In this document: piece by piece, positions 7,654-16,717 of the stretch
Position numbering within the stretch: the stretch's first letter is position 1
Layout of the letters: each line of letters opens with the position of its first letter
Assembly (NCBI GenBank): GCA_012519985.1
Contig: JAAYPC010000190.1
Location: forward strand, 1-33,651
From: Fibrobacter sp.
GTDB lineage: Bacteria; Fibrobacterota; Chitinivibrionia; Chitinivibrionales; Chitinispirillaceae
DNA length: 33,651 nt
Direction: 5' to 3'
The notes under the pieces: model-generated
Told to the model about the DNA's origin: nothing
The model's database searches: none
Seen by the model: the letters and a program-made list of their open reading frames with translations, nothing else
Program-made: the position numbers and the translations under genes

Positions 7654-9531
7654 TTAGTCTATACGATGTAATTCTATTCTATTGTTGAGTTGTTGTCCAT
7701 AAGCAGATGAATTATCGGCAATTGGCTCATTCTGACCCTTACCGGTCGCCCGCAGTCTCTGCGCATCGATTCCTTTTTGCACCAGATAGTCTCTGCAGGC
7801 ATCGGCTCTGCTTTGGGATATTCTTAGATTACTGTCGATATTCCCTAAATTGTCGGTATGAGCCTGAATTTCCAGCTTAATCTCTTTATAAGCCATAAGT
7901 GATTCATGAACCCGATCCAGAACCTCCATCGACGCAGTAGATAGCACAGCGCTTCCCCTGGTAAAATCAATCCCCCTGAGAATGACTCTTCCTCTTTTGA
8001 TTTCTTTGGCCTCAGGCTTACTTTTTGGACAACCGTTTTCAGAAGCCACTCCAGGCGTATCAGGACAGTTGTCCAGGCTGTCAACGATTCCATCCAGATC
8101 ATTATCCAGATCAGGGCAGCCATCATCATCCTCAAAACCGTCCCTGTCTTCAGCGACATTCGGACACTTGTCCAGAGAATCAGGCACACCATCGTTGTCG
8201 TTATCGAAATCCGGACAACCATCAAAATCATTGAAACCATCCAGGTCTTCTGCCTCGTTGGGACATTGGTCAACAGAATCAGATATACCATCCTGATCAT
8301 TATCCAGATCAGGGCAGCCATCGTCATCCTCAAAGCCATCCAGGTCTTCTGCTTCGTTAGGGCATTGATCCAGTGAATCCGGGATAGCATCATGATCATT
8401 ATCCAGATCAGGGCAGCCATCGCTATCCTCAAAATTATCAATATCTTCTGGTATCTCAGGGCAGGCATCGAACTTATCCAGAACCAGATCTTTATCCTTG
8501 TCCTGAGGTTTTAGTCTACCGTTCCATCCAATCTGTGCAGAAATCTGCCAGGAAGGCTCGATTCCGGTAACGAAATGGCGGCCACTATTGTCAAGACCAT
8601 AGTAAGAGAAATTTTTGTTCGATGATAACCGGAAACTCCCTGCCAGTGAAAATGTCATACCATTCGATGAGTTGAGTTTGATTCCCGGGGTAATTCTAAA
8701 TGGATCATCATTGATTCTGAAGCCATTGCTAACAGTGGAAAAACGCATAAACGAACTTAACTCTGTGAAAATGGCCACATATTTTGACGGATGGTATTCC
8801 AGGGCAGTACCCATCACGAAAAGCTCATCAAGTGATTTGTTATGAGTAAATTTTACACCAGAGTTGATATGAAAAAGCAGATACTTCCATTCAAAGGAAA
8901 AAAGAACCGCCAGAAATGTTTCCATTTTTCCTGATGTGTAGGCGCCAACAAGTTCGTCATTACCCTCGATCGAATCACCGGTTGAGTGCTCAGTAAAGTA
9001 GTATATATTTCTGGGGAAATAACCTTTATGTGGGTCTCCGGATGGAATACTGAACATCGAGAGAAATGCAGCCTGAAAAAGCCGCTCTTCATCTCCAGGG
9101 ATCCGAAACTTTATACCTAATTCAAGATCACCCAGACCGCTCTGGTTTTTTTTATGACTAAGGAGATCAAAGTAAACCGGAAGCATAAATGACACATCCA
9201 GGAAACTGGTTATACCATATGCTGCATTAAATCTCATATTGAAAATAGTAGGATCAGGAAAAAGTGTATCTAATTCACTACTAAAAAAATCTGCATCCGA
9301 TAAAAAGTGATCTTTCTTGTCGATAAGCTGTAACAGATACTTTTTATCATAGGCTAAATCGGACTGAAAATTAAAGGATAAACGGGTGGCACCCAGGCTC
9401 TTAGCAGAGTATACCCGGACAATACCTACCTGACCACTCTGATTGATTACAGGCTGCTCATAAGCATATCCGGATAAAAAAATGGTAAAAACAAAGAGAA
9501 AGCAAAAAAAAACTTTCAGTAAAAACCTCAT
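7654..9531 (-). CDS. OmpA-family outer-membrane protein with TSP3 calcium-binding repeats (copy 1)
   Basis: 625 residues, first gene of the pair. A signal peptide spans about 2-23 (RFLLKVFFCFLFVFTIFLSGYA). A barrel-like N-terminal part reaches about residue 335 and shares landmarks with the downstream copy: GQVGIVRVYSAKS, SGLGDLELGIKFRIP, FPRNIYYF. TSP3 modules occupy about 340-505, with four full DGF-DGCPD units and a last degenerate one ending SENGCPKSK. The OmpA domain follows (LEIQAHTDNLGNIDSN, then GQQLNNRIELHRID). The two copies clearly arose by duplication but have diverged along their length. The C-terminal domain should bind peptidoglycan. A weak GGGG-type ribosome binding site precedes the ATG. 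The promoter must lie in the 200-base divergent gap to the HDOD gene. Confidence 0.9.
   Translation of the reverse strand: MRFLLKVFFCFLFVFTIFLSGYAYEQPVINQSGQVGIVRVYSAKSLGATRLSFNFQSDLAYDKKYLLQLIDKKDHFLSDADFFSSELDTLFPDPTIFNMRFNAAYGITSFLDVSFMLPVYFDLLSHKKNQSGLGDLELGIKFRIPGDEERLFQAAFLSMFSIPSGDPHKGYFPRNIYYFTEHSTGDSIEGNDELVGAYTSGKMETFLAVLFSFEWKYLLFHINSGVKFTHNKSLDELFVMGTALEYHPSKYVAIFTELSSFMRFSTVSNGFRINDDPFRITPGIKLNSSNGMTFSLAGSFRLSSNKNFSYYGLDNSGRHFVTGIEPSWQISAQIGWNGRLKPQDKDKDLVLDKFDACPEIPEDIDNFEDSDGCPDLDNDHDAIPDSLDQCPNEAEDLDGFEDDDGCPDLDNDQDGISDSVDQCPNEAEDLDGFNDFDGCPDFDNDNDGVPDSLDKCPNVAEDRDGFEDDDGCPDLDNDLDGIVDSLDNCPDTPGVASENGCPKSKPEAKEIKRGRVILRGIDFTRGSAVLSTASMEVLDRVHESLMAYKEIKLEIQAHTDNLGNIDSNLRISQSRADACRDYLVQKGIDAQRLRATGKGQNEPIADNSSAYGQQLNNRIELHRID
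8050..8500 (-). repeat. Tandem coding repeats of about 99 bp (TSP3 modules)
   Basis: Four to five in-frame units encode aspartate-rich calcium-binding modules. The plus-strand word CATTATCCAGATCAGGGCAG recurs almost unchanged near 8099, 8300 and 8398, more alike than the units of the paralog, which suggests more recent unit exchange here. Confidence 0.85.
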
Positions 9532-9739
9532 TAATTAGACCCCAGGAGACTATTTAATCCATTAACCTATTTTAAATAAATCAAAACTTCAAAATAACTT
9601 CTCAAAAAAAGGCAATGCAAATATATATCAGCAAGAATTGTCTTTAAAAGTACTGCTCATACAAATATAATTTAGGATATTGTAATTGCATTTACTTCAT
9701 ATTTTGCAATATCTTATTGTTTTTAACCGGAAAATTTCA

Positions 9740-10621
9740 ATGCAGATCAATGAAAACCTTAAAGAGAGAATACAACATATTGCAAACCTGCCGACACTTC
9801 CGCAGGTAGCGACACGCCTTATACAGATAATCAATGACCCGCTGACCTCATCCAGCGACATAGCTTTTATTGTTGGTCAAGACATCGCATTATCTTCCAA
9901 GATTCTTCGCCTGGCAAACAGCGCTTTTTACGGCATACCCCGCACCATTACCAATATTAATCATGCAGTGGTAATACTGGGGCTAAAGGTAATAAACACT
10001 ATGGTTCTGAGCCTCACCGTCTTTGATATGTTTCCAGAGAGCCGAAAAACTGCTGCTCTTTTCGACAGAAAAGCATTCTGGTTGCATTCTCTCAGTTGCG
10101 GTCTTATTTGTAAGATCCTGACCGCCAAAATCAAAAAATTCATCATGTTTGATCCTGAAGAGGCATTCTGTGCAGGCCTTCTCCACGATATCGGAAAAGT
10201 TGTCATGGAACAGTACCTGCACGAGGATTTTCATAAATCACTGGAGTTGGCCCGTAAACAAAAAATCTGCCTTTATAAGGCAGAAGAAGAGATATTTGGA
10301 TTTAATCATACCCAGGTCAGTGAATGGCTTACCAGCGGATGGAGCCTGCCTTCAGAAATTCAATTGCCTCTTGTCTATCATCATCAGTTAATTAATGATC
10401 CCCAGCACCAGGACATAATAAACCTGATTCATCTTGCCGACTGGCTATGCTATCAATGCGGTATGGCTATTGACAAAAACTACAGTTCGCCAGAACTGGA
10501 TTATACCAGTATCTCCCAACTGATGCTCACAGATGAAGATATTGAGGAAACGAAGAAAATATTTCCTGAAGAAATTGAGAAAATCTCCATTTTCTTTGAT
10601 ATCGCTTCAGGCAAAAACTAA
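9740..10621 (+). CDS. HDOD-domain signalling protein
   Basis: 293 residues from ATG 9740. A TTG at 9686 would add 18 residues that do not look like part of the family, whereas HDOD proteins begin close to the motif seen here, NLPTLPQVATRLIQIINDP. The segment VGQDIALSSKILRLANSAFYG is the family hallmark. The helix bundle continues with AFCAGLLHDIGKVVMEQY, where the HD pair is intact, then LVYHHQ. HDOD proteins act in bacterial signalling and often interact with or replace cyclic-di-GMP phosphodiesterase modules. Catalysis has not generally been shown for them. There is no receiver or GGDEF domain attached. It is transcribed alone, divergent from the OmpA operon; the GGDEF gene at 17.3 kb is another element of such signalling but is not linked. 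Confidence 0.85.
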   Translation: MQINENLKERIQHIANLPTLPQVATRLIQIINDPLTSSSDIAFIVGQDIALSSKILRLANSAFYGIPRTITNINHAVVILGLKVINTMVLSLTVFDMFPESRKTAALFDRKAFWLHSLSCGLICKILTAKIKKFIMFDPEEAFCAGLLHDIGKVVMEQYLHEDFHKSLELARKQKICLYKAEEEIFGFNHTQVSEWLTSGWSLPSEIQLPLVYHHQLINDPQHQDIINLIHLADWLCYQCGMAIDKNYSSPELDYTSISQLMLTDEDIEETKKIFPEEIEKISIFFDIASGKN

Positions 10622-10693
10622 CCGCAGTTTTATGGTGGCAAGAAAGATTCAGGACAGAATTCGAAACAGAAGTTAATTTGGGCTGAAAATATA

Positions 10694-10722
10694 ATGGGGG
10701 GGGTAAACAGCGTCACCCCCCA
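10694..10722. terminator. G/C-run hairpin between convergent genes
   Basis: A run of G's at 10696-10703 pairs with CCCCCC at 10716-10721 across a loop of about 12 bases. On the minus strand it is followed by a T-rich stretch (attatatttt), so it can terminate pycB transcription; on the plus strand it would serve the HDOD gene with a weaker tail. The stem is nearly pure G:C. Confidence 0.6.
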
Positions 10723-10728
10723 AAATAA

Positions 10729-12720
10729 TCAAATTTCTTCAATGGCCACCAGGGGTGTGTCTTTCTGAACCACCGTGCCATCTGTCACCAGGAACTTTAT
10801 AATTTTGCAATCCACAGGTGCAGCAATTTCATTGAAAAGCTTCATGGCCTCAACGGTACAGATCTTATCACCTTTTTTCACCTTATCACCTTCATTTACA
10901 AATTTAGGTTTTCCGGGACCAGGTGAAGTATAAAATGTACCTACCAGTGGAGCATTAATTGTCTTTTTATATTCGGTTTTAGTTGTAGCTGGAACACTGA
11001 CTGCAGGTTGCTCCATTGTGGCCCTGATAGCCGGAGGCGGAGTGATAGCAATCGGTTGAACAGGCTTTGGGCTTTGCACTACAGGCATTGAAACCGCAGA
11101 AGAGGCTCTTACAGCTAAAGTAAACTCTCCCTTCCTGAAAATAAGCTCCTCTAGAGACAGTCCTTCGATTTTCTCCAGTAATTCCTTGGCAACACCCTGG
11201 AAATTTGCAGGAAGAGATATTCCCTGAGGGGCTGGAGCAGTAACATTTTCTGGTTCCACTGCCGGTACAGTAACCTGCTCTTCGCTTATTTCCTGTTTCA
11301 TCTTCTTTATCTCGAGATCCGCAGGAGTTTCAGATCGCTGTTCAGGAGGAAGTGCACGCCATTTAAAAAATTGCAGTGCCGGTTCAGGCAAGATTATATA
11401 AGAAATGATATCTTCTTCATGTTCTATCAGCTTAGCATCTATCCCCTCTGTAGCATTAGGAAGCATGGGTTTAATCTTGTCAGCAGGACGATAGTCGATA
11501 GGTTTTTCATCTCCCAGAAATTTTTTAAGATATTTTTCAGAGATTTTTGCCGGAGGTCTTCCGTACATTCCCCGCGCATAATCCTTCACCTCATTGGGAA
11601 TGATCTTATATCTTTCACCGGAAATGATATTCATAACAGCCTGAGTACCAACTATCTGACTGGTAGGGGTAACTAACGGAGGATATCCCAGGTCTTCCCT
11701 TACCTGTGCGACTTCTGCCAGCACATCCGGAAGTTTATCAAGAGCATTCTGCATCTCAAGCTGTGAACGGAAATTGGAGATCATTCCTCCAGGGATCTGG
11801 TGAATGAGTATTCCTGGGTCGATAAACTGTTGAGAGGCACTGGTTTGCCGTCTGGAAGGGGTAAGCTCATCAAAATATTTAGCCACCTTTTCCAAAGCAT
11901 CTATGTCCAAACCTGCCGAATAATTGGTTTCTGCAAAGATCGCAGCCATGGTTTCCACCGGAGGTTGTGAAGAGAAACCTGCCATGGAGGAAATTGCGCA
12001 ATCGATAGCTCCGGCTCCAGCCCGAACCCCTTCGACATAAGTAGCCATAGCCATACCACTGGAAGCGTGACAATGAAGTTGAATGGGGATGTCCAGCTCT
12101 TTTATCAGGGCTTTTACCAGGCGTTCAGCACCAATTGGAGAAAGGATCCCCGCCATATCTTTGATACACAGAGAATCGATCCCCAGATCTTTCTGCTCTT
12201 TTGCATATTTAACGTATTTCTCGATAGTATGCACAGGAGAGATTGTATAGCAAAGAGTACCCTGAGCATGCCCACCATGTCTTTTTACAGCCTTTATTGC
12301 AGATTCCAGATTACGTGTATCATTGAGGGCATCAAAGACCCGGAAGATATCTATACCATTTTCACAAGCAAGTGCTACAAAGCGGTCAACCACATCGTCA
12401 GCATAATTCCGGTAGCCTACCAGATTCTGCCCCCGCAACAGCATCTGCAAAGGAGTGTTTTTCGCTTTTGCCTTAATCAATCTGAGCCGTTCCCAGGGAT
12501 TTTCTCTGAGAAATCTGAGGCAGACATCAAAAGTAGCACCACCCCAGCACTCCAGTGAATAATAGCCTACATTATCGATGACATCGATAATACGCAGCAT
12601 ATCATCGGTTCTCATTCTTGTTGCCCACAAGGACTGATGAGCATCACGAAGAGTAGTATCGGTTATACGAAGGGGGATTTTGTGTAATTGATCTTCTGTT
12701 GGGTTTTGATTCTTTTGCAT
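10729..12720 (-). CDS. Pyruvate/oxaloacetate carboxyltransferase fused to AccB-type biotin carrier
   Basis: 663 residues. Residues about 15-290 are the HMGL-like carboxyltransferase barrel (RITDTTLRDAHQSLWATRMR, CYTISPVHT, LCIKDMAG, IQLHCHASSGMA). A conserved PYC/OadA region follows to about 490 (TPTSQIVGTQAVMN). The C-terminus is unusual. Residues 509-539 (AKELLEKIEGLSLEELIFRK) match the N-terminal helix-strand region of AccB. A Pro/Ala-rich linker spans 540-589. The biotinyl domain carries the AccB 'thumb' (APLVGTFYTSPGPGKPKF, thumb at 598-607) before VEAMKL, with the biotin-accepting Lys627. Ordinary OadA/PycB carriers lack that thumb. The protein should move CO2 between carboxybiotin and pyruvate/oxaloacetate, and its carrier may also serve AccA/AccD, which lie just upstream (18 bases). 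Biotin carboxylase is not in the window. Confidence 0.88.
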   Translation of the reverse strand: MQKNQNPTEDQLHKIPLRITDTTLRDAHQSLWATRMRTDDMLRIIDVIDNVGYYSLECWGGATFDVCLRFLRENPWERLRLIKAKAKNTPLQMLLRGQNLVGYRNYADDVVDRFVALACENGIDIFRVFDALNDTRNLESAIKAVKRHGGHAQGTLCYTISPVHTIEKYVKYAKEQKDLGIDSLCIKDMAGILSPIGAERLVKALIKELDIPIQLHCHASSGMAMATYVEGVRAGAGAIDCAISSMAGFSSQPPVETMAAIFAETNYSAGLDIDALEKVAKYFDELTPSRRQTSASQQFIDPGILIHQIPGGMISNFRSQLEMQNALDKLPDVLAEVAQVREDLGYPPLVTPTSQIVGTQAVMNIISGERYKIIPNEVKDYARGMYGRPPAKISEKYLKKFLGDEKPIDYRPADKIKPMLPNATEGIDAKLIEHEEDIISYIILPEPALQFFKWRALPPEQRSETPADLEIKKMKQEISEEQVTVPAVEPENVTAPAPQGISLPANFQGVAKELLEKIEGLSLEELIFRKGEFTLAVRASSAVSMPVVQSPKPVQPIAITPPPAIRATMEQPAVSVPATTKTEYKKTINAPLVGTFYTSPGPGKPKFVNEGDKVKKGDKICTVEAMKLFNEIAAPVDCKIIKFLVTDGTVVQKDTPLVAIEEI

Positions 12721-12738
12721 AAGGGGGAATTCCTAAAG

Positions 12739-13680
12739 TTATTTGTTGAACTTACCCATAGCCGCATACTTTTCGAAACGCTTTGCCAGGAGTTTCGATG
12801 TGGATAATGATGCGAGCTTTTTGATCTGTTTTAAAAGATGTTCTTTTACATTTTCTGCAGTTTGAGCAGGATTGGTATGAGCTCCACCCACCGGCTCCGG
12901 AATAATCTCATCAATAACCCCCAGCTCAAGCAGGGATTTTGCAGTGATTTTCAAAGCCTCAGCAGCATTTGGGGCAAAAGAGGCATCACGCCACAATATG
13001 CCGGCACACCCTTCTGGCGAAATCACCGAATAAATTGAATGGGACAGCATCAGAATAGAATCGGCAACTGCGATTCCCAAAGCCCCTCCACTACCACCTT
13101 CACCGGTAATAACAGTAATGATTGGGACCTCTATTGTAGCCATCTCAGTAAGATTTCGTGCAATCGCTTCGGCCTGCCCTCTCTCTTCTGCATCAGCTCC
13201 GGGATATGCTCCGGAAGTATCCACAAATGTAAGCACAGGGACATTGAATTTCTGAGCAAGTTTCATCAGGCGCAATGCTTTTCGATATCCTTCCGGTCTG
13301 GCCATACCGAAGTTTCTTTTAATGTTTTCTTCTACGTTTTTGCCCTTATTATGCCCAATAATCATTACCTTTTCTTTTCCCAGCATGGCAAAGCCACCAA
13401 TCATGGCATAATCATCACCAAAACAGCGATCTCCGTGCAGTTCAACAAAATCAGAAAAGATTAAGCTAATGTAATCCTGGAAGACAGGACGTTGAGGGTG
13501 ACGTGCAACCTGAACGGTCTGAAATGCAGAAAGATTGTCATAAATCTGTTTTTTCCGTTCAGAAAGTTTCTGCTCCAATTCGGCCAACTGAGCAGAAAAA
13601 TCCCCTTTGTTTTCATTACTTATGTTTTTAAGTTTTTCGACTGCTTTTTCCATCTCAACAATCGGTTTTTCAAATTCCAT
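12739..13680 (-). CDS. accA: Acetyl-CoA carboxylase carboxyltransferase subunit alpha
   Basis: 313 residues from the ATG at 13680-13678, chosen because GAGGA sits 6 bases upstream; a TTG two codons earlier is unlikely. The N-terminal helical region reads EFEKPIVEMEKAVEKLKN, then the crotonase-like carboxyltransferase fold with ELHGDRCFGDDYAMIGGFA, ARPEGYRKALRLMKLA, FVDTSGAYPGADAEERGQAE, GEGGSGGALGI and SVISPEGCAGILWRD. With AccD it transfers CO2 from carboxybiotin to acetyl-CoA, giving malonyl-CoA for fatty-acid synthesis in the cytoplasm. Length is normal for the family. It starts 9 bases after the accD stop and is followed 18 bases later by the biotin-carrier chimera, so the three are almost certainly co-transcribed. 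Confidence 0.96.
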   Translation of the reverse strand: MEFEKPIVEMEKAVEKLKNISNENKGDFSAQLAELEQKLSERKKQIYDNLSAFQTVQVARHPQRPVFQDYISLIFSDFVELHGDRCFGDDYAMIGGFAMLGKEKVMIIGHNKGKNVEENIKRNFGMARPEGYRKALRLMKLAQKFNVPVLTFVDTSGAYPGADAEERGQAEAIARNLTEMATIEVPIITVITGEGGSGGALGIAVADSILMLSHSIYSVISPEGCAGILWRDASFAPNAAEALKITAKSLLELGVIDEIIPEPVGGAHTNPAQTAENVKEHLLKQIKKLASLSTSKLLAKRFEKYAAMGKFNK

Positions 13681-13689
13681 TTTCAATCC

Positions 13690-14526
13690 TCAACGGTTAT
13701 AAAAAGAAAGGATTTTGTGGAGAGTATTTTTAAGGTCATTGCGGTGTACCACCATATCTATAAACCCATGTTCCTGCACAAACTCTGAAGTCTGGAATGT
13801 ATCTGGCAGTTTCTGCTTGATAGTCTGCTCGATAACACGCCTTCCTGCAAAACCAATCAAAGCACCTGGTTCGGCGATATTTATATCTCCGACCATGGCA
13901 AAAGATGCAGAAACCCCTCCGGTTGTGGGATCGGTAAGCACAGAGATATAAGGGATTTTTTTATCATTAAGCCTTGCGATTCCAGCACAGGTTTTAGCCA
14001 TCTGCATCAGAGAAAGAATCCCCTCATGCATTCGGGCTCCACCTGAAGCGGAAAATACGATATAAGGTAATTTATGATCATAAGCATAATTGGCCGCCTG
14101 AAGGATCTTTTCTCCGGTAGCAGAACCAAGACTGCCTCCAAGATAACGGAAATCCATAACTGCAATCACCACCGATAAGCCATTTATTTTTCCGGTTCCA
14201 GTGACAACAGATTCATTAAGCCCGGTTTTTTTATTGGCATCAACGACTTTCTGAGAATACGGTCCTTTGCCATCAACAAAATTAAGAGGGTCCGCAGGAC
14301 TTATGTTTTCATTTAATTCCTTGAATGTTCCGGAATCAAGGGTAATTCCGATTCTTTCGTATGCAGTAATTTTCCCATGCCAGTTGCATTTGGGACACAC
14401 ATTGCTGTTATTCAGGAAATCCTGTTTGAAAATATGGGAATTGCATGACTGACACTTGATATAAATGCTTTCTGCCAGCTTTTTCTTTGCTTCCCGTTCT
14501 GATTTGGTTTTAATAAACCAGGGCAT
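13690..14526 (-). CDS. accD: Acetyl-CoA carboxylase carboxyltransferase subunit beta
   Basis: 278 residues. The N-terminal zinc ribbon has two CxxC pairs (CQSCNSHIF and CPKCNWHG), as in bacterial AccD. The carboxyltransferase core follows: DGKGPYSQKVVDANKKTGL, GGSLGSATGEKI, FSASGGARMHEGILSLMQMAK, SVLTDPTTGGVSASFA, GFAGRRVIEQT and a closing SEFVQEHGFIDMVVHRNDLK. It forms the carboxyltransferase heterotetramer with AccA. GGAGGG 5 bases before the ATG is the strongest ribosome binding site in this cluster. It lies 74 bases downstream of pckG on the same strand with no obvious terminator between them. Confidence 0.96.
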   Translation of the reverse strand: MPWFIKTKSEREAKKKLAESIYIKCQSCNSHIFKQDFLNNSNVCPKCNWHGKITAYERIGITLDSGTFKELNENISPADPLNFVDGKGPYSQKVVDANKKTGLNESVVTGTGKINGLSVVIAVMDFRYLGGSLGSATGEKILQAANYAYDHKLPYIVFSASGGARMHEGILSLMQMAKTCAGIARLNDKKIPYISVLTDPTTGGVSASFAMVGDINIAEPGALIGFAGRRVIEQTIKQKLPDTFQTSEFVQEHGFIDMVVHRNDLKNTLHKILSFYNR

Positions 14527-14600
14527 TCTACCCTCCGATAAAGTTCAAGGAGAGATTGATGCGCTGACCTCATAAAAGGCAGCGCACCAGGAGTTTAGTA

Positions 14601-16400
14601 TTACTTTTTAAGTCTGGCCTCAAGTGCCGCAAGCTCCTCTTTCAGCTCTTTTGGCAGCCTGTCACCAAACTTGGTATAATGTTCCTTAATTGATTCAACC
14701 TCTTTGAGCCACTCATCATTTTTGACCTTAAGCATCTCTTCCATGTCCTCTTTAGAAACCTTAAGGCCTTCAGTGTCTATGGCATCCACAGTTGGCAGAT
14801 AACCAATTGCAGTTTCCACTGCACTGCCAGTACCTTCAGTTCTCTCGAAAATCCATTTGAGAACACGGCTGTTCTCACCGTATCCTGGCCACAGGAATTT
14901 GCCCTCGGCGGATTTGCGGAACCAGTTAACATAGAAAATTTTGGGCAGTTTATCTGCACTGGTTTTCTTAGCGATATTGATCCAGTGTGCAAAATAATCT
15001 CCCATGTGATAACCACAGAATGGAAGCATGGCAAAAGGATCGCGACGAACCGTACCGACCTTAAGATCAAGTGCTGCAGCAGTTATTTCTGACCCTACGA
15101 TTGATCCCAAAAATACTCCATGATTCCAACTGAAAGACTGATGAACCAAAGGTACCGTACTTGGGCGACGACCACCGAACAGAAACGCACTGATAGGTAC
15201 TCCTGCAGGATCTTCCCATTCCGGCGCAATTGAAGGACAGTTCTTTGCGGGAGCTGTAAACCTTGCATTAGGATGAGCCGCAGGCTTTTCGGCTGTCTTG
15301 GCATCCCACTCGTTACCATTCCAGTCAATAAGTTTTCCAGGAGCATCGTACCCGATACCTTCCCACCATACATCTTTGTCTTCTGTAAGAGCCACATTAG
15401 TATAGATAGTATCCCGGTTGATCGTTTTCATGGCATTGGGATTGGAATCCATTGAAGTACCCGGAGCAACGCCAAAGAAACCAGCCTCAGGATTAATTGC
15501 ATACAGACGTCCATCTTTGCCAAACTTCATCCAGGCGATATCATCACCGATTGTCTCCACTTTCCATCCAGGGACAGTGGGAATAAGCATGGCCAGATTG
15601 GTCTTACCACAAGCACTGGGGAATGCTGCAGCAATATATTTTTTGACACCCTGTGGATTGGTGATACCAAGAATCAGCATGTGTTCGGCAAGCCATCCCT
15701 CATCTCTGGCGATTACAGATGCAATACGCAGAGCGAGACATTTTTTCCCTAACAGAGCATTGCCACCGTAACCGGAACCATAAGACCAGATAGTACGCTC
15801 TTCAGGAAAATGTGAAATGTATTTTTTGTCCAGAGGAGCACACGGCCATTTGCCACCATCTGATTCCCCTTCAGCCAGCGGTTTACCTACAGAATGCAGG
15901 CAAGGAATAAATTCCCCATCCTCACCCAGAGTCTCGAGAACTTTGGTTCCCACGCGGGTCATTATGTGCATATTGGCTACCACGTAAGGTGAGTCAGTGA
16001 TTTCCACACCAATTTTGGCAATATCTGAACCGATAGGGCCCATGCTGAAAGGAATTACGTACATCGTACGACCTTTCATACAACCTTTATAAAGCCCTTT
16101 CATGGTGCTTTTAAGTTCTTCAGGATCGATCCAGTTGTTGGTAGGTCCTGCGGCATCTTTTGTTTTTGATGCGATATAAGTACGATTCTCCACACGAGCC
16201 ACATCAGAAGGATCTGAACGAAACAAAACACTTCCAGGAAGCTTGTTTTCATTGAGCTTGGTAGCCAGCCCACTATCCAGAGCAATTTTTATCATGCGGT
16301 CATATTCAGCTTTGGAGCCATCACAAATCTCGATAGAATCAGGCTGACACATCGCAGCCATCTCATCGATCCATTTTTGCAACTTTTGATTGGAAACCAT
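14601..16400 (-). CDS. pckG: Phosphoenolpyruvate carboxykinase, GTP type
   Basis: 599 residues, the normal length for the GTP-dependent class. Visible landmarks: [50 protein letters not shown], the P-loop [12 protein letters not shown] at about 260-271 with the class-specific cysteine, [23 protein letters not shown] and [14 protein letters not shown]. It interconverts oxaloacetate and phosphoenolpyruvate with GTP/GDP. Next to a pyruvate/oxaloacetate carboxyltransferase it forms a PEP-oxaloacetate-pyruvate node. In anaerobes making succinate or propionate the enzyme often runs in the carboxylating direction, but direction cannot be read from sequence. AAAGGGA precedes the ATG. Confidence 0.97.
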   Translation of the reverse strand: MVSNQKLQKWIDEMAAMCQPDSIEICDGSKAEYDRMIKIALDSGLATKLNENKLPGSVLFRSDPSDVARVENRTYIASKTKDAAGPTNNWIDPEELKSTMKGLYKGCMKGRTMYVIPFSMGPIGSDIAKIGVEITDSPYVVANMHIMTRVGTKVLETLGEDGEFIPCLHSVGKPLAEGESDGGKWPCAPLDKKYISHFPEERTIWSYGSGYGGNALLGKKCLALRIASVIARDEGWLAEHMLILGITNPQGVKKYIAAAFPSACGKTNLAMLIPTVPGWKVETIGDDIAWMKFGKDGRLYAINPEAGFFGVAPGTSMDSNPNAMKTINRDTIYTNVALTEDKDVWWEGIGYDAPGKLIDWNGNEWDAKTAEKPAAHPNARFTAPAKNCPSIAPEWEDPAGVPISAFLFGGRRPSTVPLVHQSFSWNHGVFLGSIVGSEITAAALDLKVGTVRRDPFAMLPFCGYHMGDYFAHWINIAKKTSADKLPKIFYVNWFRKSAEGKFLWPGYGENSRVLKWIFERTEGTGSAVETAIGYLPTVDAIDTEGLKVSKEDMEEMLKVKNDEWLKEVESIKEHYTKFGDRLPKELKEELAALEARLKK

Positions 16401-16418
16401 AAATCCCTTTCTTTTGCA

Positions 16419-16447
16419 TTTATAATTAGAAGAAGATCTCGATACAA
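16419..16447 (-). promoter_or_regulatory. Candidate sigma-70 promoter for pckG
   Basis: On the minus strand TTGTAT (16447-16442) and TATAAA (16424-16419) are separated by exactly 17 bases. The predicted start of transcription would be about 12-15 bases before the pckG ATG, giving a very short leader that still includes AAAGGGA. The -35 box overlaps the T-run of the hairpin immediately upstream. Confidence 0.45.
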
Positions 16448-16491
16448 AAAAAGACCAGAGATTTGCTTAAAACCTAAGCAATTCTTTGGCC
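16446..16491 (-). terminator. Terminator-like hairpin 45 bases before pckG
   Basis: On the minus strand TTGCTTA pairs perfectly with TAAGCAA around a GGTTT loop, with outer pairing GGCCA/TGGTC, and is followed by seven T. This is a good intrinsic terminator shape. It could end transcripts arriving from the DUF2294 gene at 16718 or act as an attenuator within a longer pckG leader. The rest of the 16401-16717 gap (16492-16717) shows no gene. Confidence 0.6.
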
Positions 16492-16717
16492 CTCAACTCC
16501 ACTCTTATAAAGCGGATATGATAACCTGACTGCTAACTTCTGATCAATTTGGCCTGTTTTTAGCTAGTCATGGCTACACCATGCCCCTCCAAAAACCAAC
16601 CGAAGTGTTAAAGATAAAAAAGAACAGAGGCACATGCAAGAATAAAGACGAGTAAAAAACGACTGCCTGTAAGAACCGGGAAAGTAGCGTAGAACTGTTT
16701 TTAAAAAGCCTTTGTTT

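Noticed and set aside
6115-8500. Long open frames opposite or shifted within the two OmpA genes (e.g. Ser/Pro-rich or Met/Ile/Trp-rich frames)
   Set aside because: They mirror the TSP3 codon repeats and have no ribosome sites or family features; the OmpA frames account for the sequence.
9686-9739. Upstream TTG start for the HDOD gene
   Set aside because: It would add 18 residues outside the family's usual N-terminus; the ATG at 9740 fits better, although AGGA near 9674 leaves some doubt.
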